Of a stretch of DNA of 64,000 nucleotides, positions 61,651 to 64,000 are shown piece by piece (within the stretch, counting starts at the first letter, position 1; the number at the start of each line of letters is the position of its first letter). The notes beneath the pieces were generated by a model. It saw only the letters and a list, made by a program, of their open reading frames with translations. It was not told the origin of the DNA and made no database searches. Both the position numbers and the translations under genes were made by a program. The DNA is taken from assembly GCA_934045075.1 (NCBI GenBank), contig OW203729.1, positions 4,971,816 to 5,035,815 of the forward strand, written 5' to 3'. The stretch comes from Yponomeuta sedellus (Eukaryota > Arthropoda > Insecta > Lepidoptera > Yponomeutidae).

Positions 61651-62030
61651 ACTTTTAATTTTTATTTTTAATGCACTAACCCGTGCTAAGGACAATTTAA
61701 AAAAAAAACTATTTAGAGGCTAAAAATTCCACCCATGCCGGGATTCGAACTCGCGACCTCTGGCTATCCGTGCCTGCGCTCTATCCAACTGAGCTAATGG
61801 GTGACTCACCGGCATCAGTGAAATTTCGAACCTCTTTACACCATTCTCTGTATTACGTACAGGCAGCGACATCTGGCTGAAGTAGATTGCATCACTTACA
61901 GCCCCGACTACCTACTTCGCAGTTAGGTTTTTACATCGGAATGATATCGCTGTACTCACATGATTATACTATTTTTATTTTTAATGCACTAACCCGTGCT
62001 AAGGTCAATTTTAAAAAAAACCTATAAAAA
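61651..62030 (-). mobile_element. tRNA-like retroposon, partial tandem dimer, 15-bp TSD
   Basis: Exact AACCAATTACGCTAT at 61636-61650 and 62031-62045 flank a 380-bp unit. In minus orientation: the 3' end of one monomer (GGGTTAGTGCATTAAAAATA), then a full monomer with leader, tRNA head (about 61731-61802) and the same 3' end again. It sits 60 bp from the BEL element. Confidence 0.75.
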
Positions 62031-62045
62031 AACCAATTACGCTAT

Positions 62046-62732
62046 GTACGACAGTAAATTAAATAATAATATTTATACACATGTTTTCTTCTTTTCGCAT
62101 GCTACGCGTTACTTTGTACGTAACTTTCGTGTAATATCTTTAGAATAATTTTCCTCTCCTTAGCCATCCTCACGTAGTATCCGTTATCTCTTTAGGTCAT
62201 CGGTTCAACAAGCTGCCGGCAGTGAAGACATAGTTTCACATTCCTAATCTCGATTTAGTCATCCAGATCCGTTTAGCCGGCTAGTTTACTCGGCGTTTAA
62301 GACGCTTCGGGGTGCTAATTACCTAGCGCCAGCAATGGAAAAAAATCCTAACTAGTTTTATAATACCGTTTTAGCGGAAATCGATTAAAGTTCTAGGTCT
62401 GTTAATGCTAGAAAATAGTTAGACTGTAACGTGGTATCTATAGATACAGTGTTTTGAAGTAACATGAATATTTCGATTCTTCGCCGTTAAGTACATGGCA
62501 TGGCATCAAAAAATATTGAAAAAGTTTTAATAATACGAAAATCAGACATAGTAATTAAGACTGTATAACCAATATCATATAGACCTGTTTTGACAAAATA
62601 CTATTTCTATAGATAGGTACAGTGTATTGCCAAAACATGCTCGGGGTTTTTATGTCAAATAACAGTAGATGCAGTGTTTTGTCATAACGACTTTAAATCC
62701 TTTTCCTATTTGTCAAGAAAAAAAGCGAACCT
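62046..62732. other. No gene; two diverged ATACAGTGTTTTG segments
   Basis: TCTATAGATACAGTGTTTTG (62438), ATAGATAGGTACAGTGTATTG (62611) and GTAGATGCAGTGTTTTGTC (62666) form a loose local repeat. Nothing coding. Confidence 0.45.
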
Positions 62733-62957
62733 ACAGTCTATTAGACTTAGGGCCTGTTTCACAATCTGCAAATAAAGTTCCGGATAAGCTATGTGTAACC
62801 AGAGCTGCCGTTTGTTCTAAATTTAAATAAATATTCCTATATTGCGTGCGTTTGTTTATGGCTTCAAATTTAGAACAAACGGCAGCCCTGGTTGCACATA
62901 GCTTATCCGGAACTTTATTTACAGATTGTGAAACAGGCCCTGAGTCTAATAGACTGT
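62733..62957. mobile_element. MITE with long inverted arms (J2)
   Basis: ACAGTCTATTAGACTTAGGG... at the left and ...CCCTGAGTCTAATAGACTGT at the right continue inward through GGCCTGTTTCACAATCTG and CCGTTTGTTCTAAATTT, with about 95-bp arms. The left flank is TA; the right reads TG. The outermost CAGTCTATTAG equals the terminus of the MITE at 18550-18914. Confidence 0.6.
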
Positions 62958-63131
62958 GGGTTCTAAAAACAATGGTCACACTGGTCAAGATTTATCATGT
63001 TCACTTTTAGATAACGTAATATAAAACAAGTTATGATTTTGTCCATTGGTGACGCTAGTTAGCATCCCGAAGCGTGTTAAACGGCTAAACGACAGAAAAC
63101 CGGCATAGACTAAGCAATCACAAATAATGAC

Positions 63132-63333
63132 GACCTCTGTGGCGTAGCGGTAGCGCGTCTGCCTACCCTGCAAGAGGTCCCGGGTTCGAATCCCGGGTGG
63201 GAAAAAAAAAAACCCATGTCTTGGATGTTTACATGTTTGTGATGTCGTTGTTTCTGGTTCCCACGACACAGGGTATCCTAGTGTGGGGCCAGAAGCAATG
63301 TATGTGCCAGTATGTAAATGTTATGTTATGTAA
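63132..63333 (+). mobile_element. tRNA-derived SINE with TAACA-like tail, best copy (C8)
   Basis: Head GACCTCTGTGGCGTAGCGGT (A-box TGGCGTAGCGG), B-box GGTTCGAATCC (63183-63193), a run of A, and body AACCCATGTCTTGGATGTTT, CCCACGACACAGGGTATCC, GGGGCCAGAAGCAATG. The tail is ATGTTATGTTATG. It defines the family for copies at 3972, 14781, 19231, 26160, 26682, 39710 and 50691. Confidence 0.75.
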
Positions 63334-63392
63334 AGTACAAACAGCCAGGACTGCATTTGTTGACCTTTTTTATGCAGACTATAAACGACCCA

Positions 63393-63597
63393 CTGTGCAG
63401 GGCACAAGCCTTCTCTGAGAAAGAGAGGGAGAAAGAGAGAGTATGGACTTACATACCATGCGTACCCATCGCGGATTGACAATTTCAAGTGCTGAGGTAT
63501 TTGAACACCTCAGACACTCAGGTTTCCGTTCACAATTAACGAGTAGTATTGCTACTATATCTTCACAAATGTACATAACTTATAAAACAAAGTCATA
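63393..63597 (-). repeat. SINE body fragment, minus strand
   Basis: CTTCTCTGAGAAAGAGAGGG, CATCGCGGATTGACAATTTC, GAGGTATTTGAACACCTCAG and CACAAATGTACATAACTTA; the tRNA head is absent. GAGGTATTTGAACACCTC is a conserved internal palindrome. Confidence 0.5.
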
Positions 63598-63761
63598 GTT
63601 TAACTAATTATAGGTTTGACTGTCCCTATATAACCCGGCTGCTTTGTCTCCCATGGGCTCTCCATTGGGCAGCACTGAGAATGATTGATTTTGCAGAATG
63701 TATACCTTCACCAGCTCTGTCGAACTCTGTTGCTCTCTGAGTTCGACAGCCACCGCTGCTC

Positions 63762-64000
63762 TGTTGTCGAACCGAGTCATTGGAATCAATTACTCGAGTT
63801 AAGCAACAACAGGCGCGGTCAGGTGCTGGATGGGTGACCGTCCCGTTACTACGGCTAGAGGCATTTTTCCGAGAGCTTCCGTGCTTCGCAAGGCACGTTA
63901 AGCCGTGGGTGCCGGCTGTCATGTAATGGCAGTCGTTAAGCCATGTCAGAGCCCTTGAAAACTTCTGACAGTAAGACCAGCCACTAGTCTTACAATCCTC
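63762..64000 (+). mobile_element. 5S-rRNA-like SINE, runs off the window (D15)
   Basis: Plus-strand copy: GTTGTCGAACCGAGTCATTG, TTAAGCAACAACAGGCGCGG, then TCAGGTGCTGGATGGGTGAC and GTGCTTCGCAAGGCACG. It preserves the 5S-like words well. The end lies beyond 64000. Confidence 0.7.

Overview
The window looks like repeat-dense, AT-rich intergenic and intronic DNA from an insect, most likely a moth or butterfly. I infer this from lepidopteran-style repeat families: short Helitrons ending in CTAG, tRNA-derived SINEs, LINE tails ending in (GAA)n, (TATC)n or (GTAT)n, and the dispersed repeat beginning AACCGGCCAAGTGCGAG. No bacterial operons, rRNA operons or CRISPR arrays are present. Most of the annotation is therefore mobile DNA. 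Many copies are dated relative to each other by nesting or bounded by target-site duplications (TSDs) that I could read directly.

Two apparently intact autonomous elements stand out. (1) A Tc1/mariner-superfamily transposon at 7042-9164 is flanked by TA, has about 27-bp terminal inverted repeats, and carries an uninterrupted 549-codon transposase whose catalytic triad spacing is DD82E. (2) A complete BEL/Pao LTR retrotransposon at 51842-61591 (minus strand) has two 2,042-bp LTRs with no difference noticed on reading, a GAGAT 5-bp TSD, a primer-binding site matching the tRNA-Tyr 3' end, a polypurine tract, and open gag and pol frames. gag and pol are in the same frame, separated only by one TGA.

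The rest is a mosaic of short retroposons and DNA transposons. The main families are: (a) about 370-bp SINEs whose head resembles the internal-promoter region of 5S rRNA, with about sixteen full or 5'-truncated copies, several with exact 10-12 bp TSDs and no poly(A) tail; (b) a SINE-like family with a perfect tRNA A-box and B-box that occurs as tandem or inverted multimers flanked by 12-15 bp TSDs; (c) two further tRNA-derived SINE families, one with a (TAACA)-like tail and one with an (AACT)n tail; (d) 3' ends of several LINE families, two of which seeded long (GTAT)n arrays; (e) TA-flanked MITEs, an 8-bp-TSD hAT-type MITE, and Helitrons, three of them in head-to-tail tandem at 1-504; (f) a Penelope-like fold-back insertion at 49375-49697 with perfect 70-bp arms, a 14-bp TSD and a hammerhead-ribozyme-like core.

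Host coding sequence is sparse. The best case is a minus-strand pair of exons, 39578-39662 and 38027-38205. They have consensus splice sites and matching phase and encode the Gln/Pro/Gly-rich C-terminus of a protein I do not recognise. A plus-strand terminal exon at 11566-11701, a candidate first exon at 47285-47455, and an LTR-like promoter with a perfect heat-shock element at 32336-32660 are weaker. Large stretches between these features show nothing I can support.
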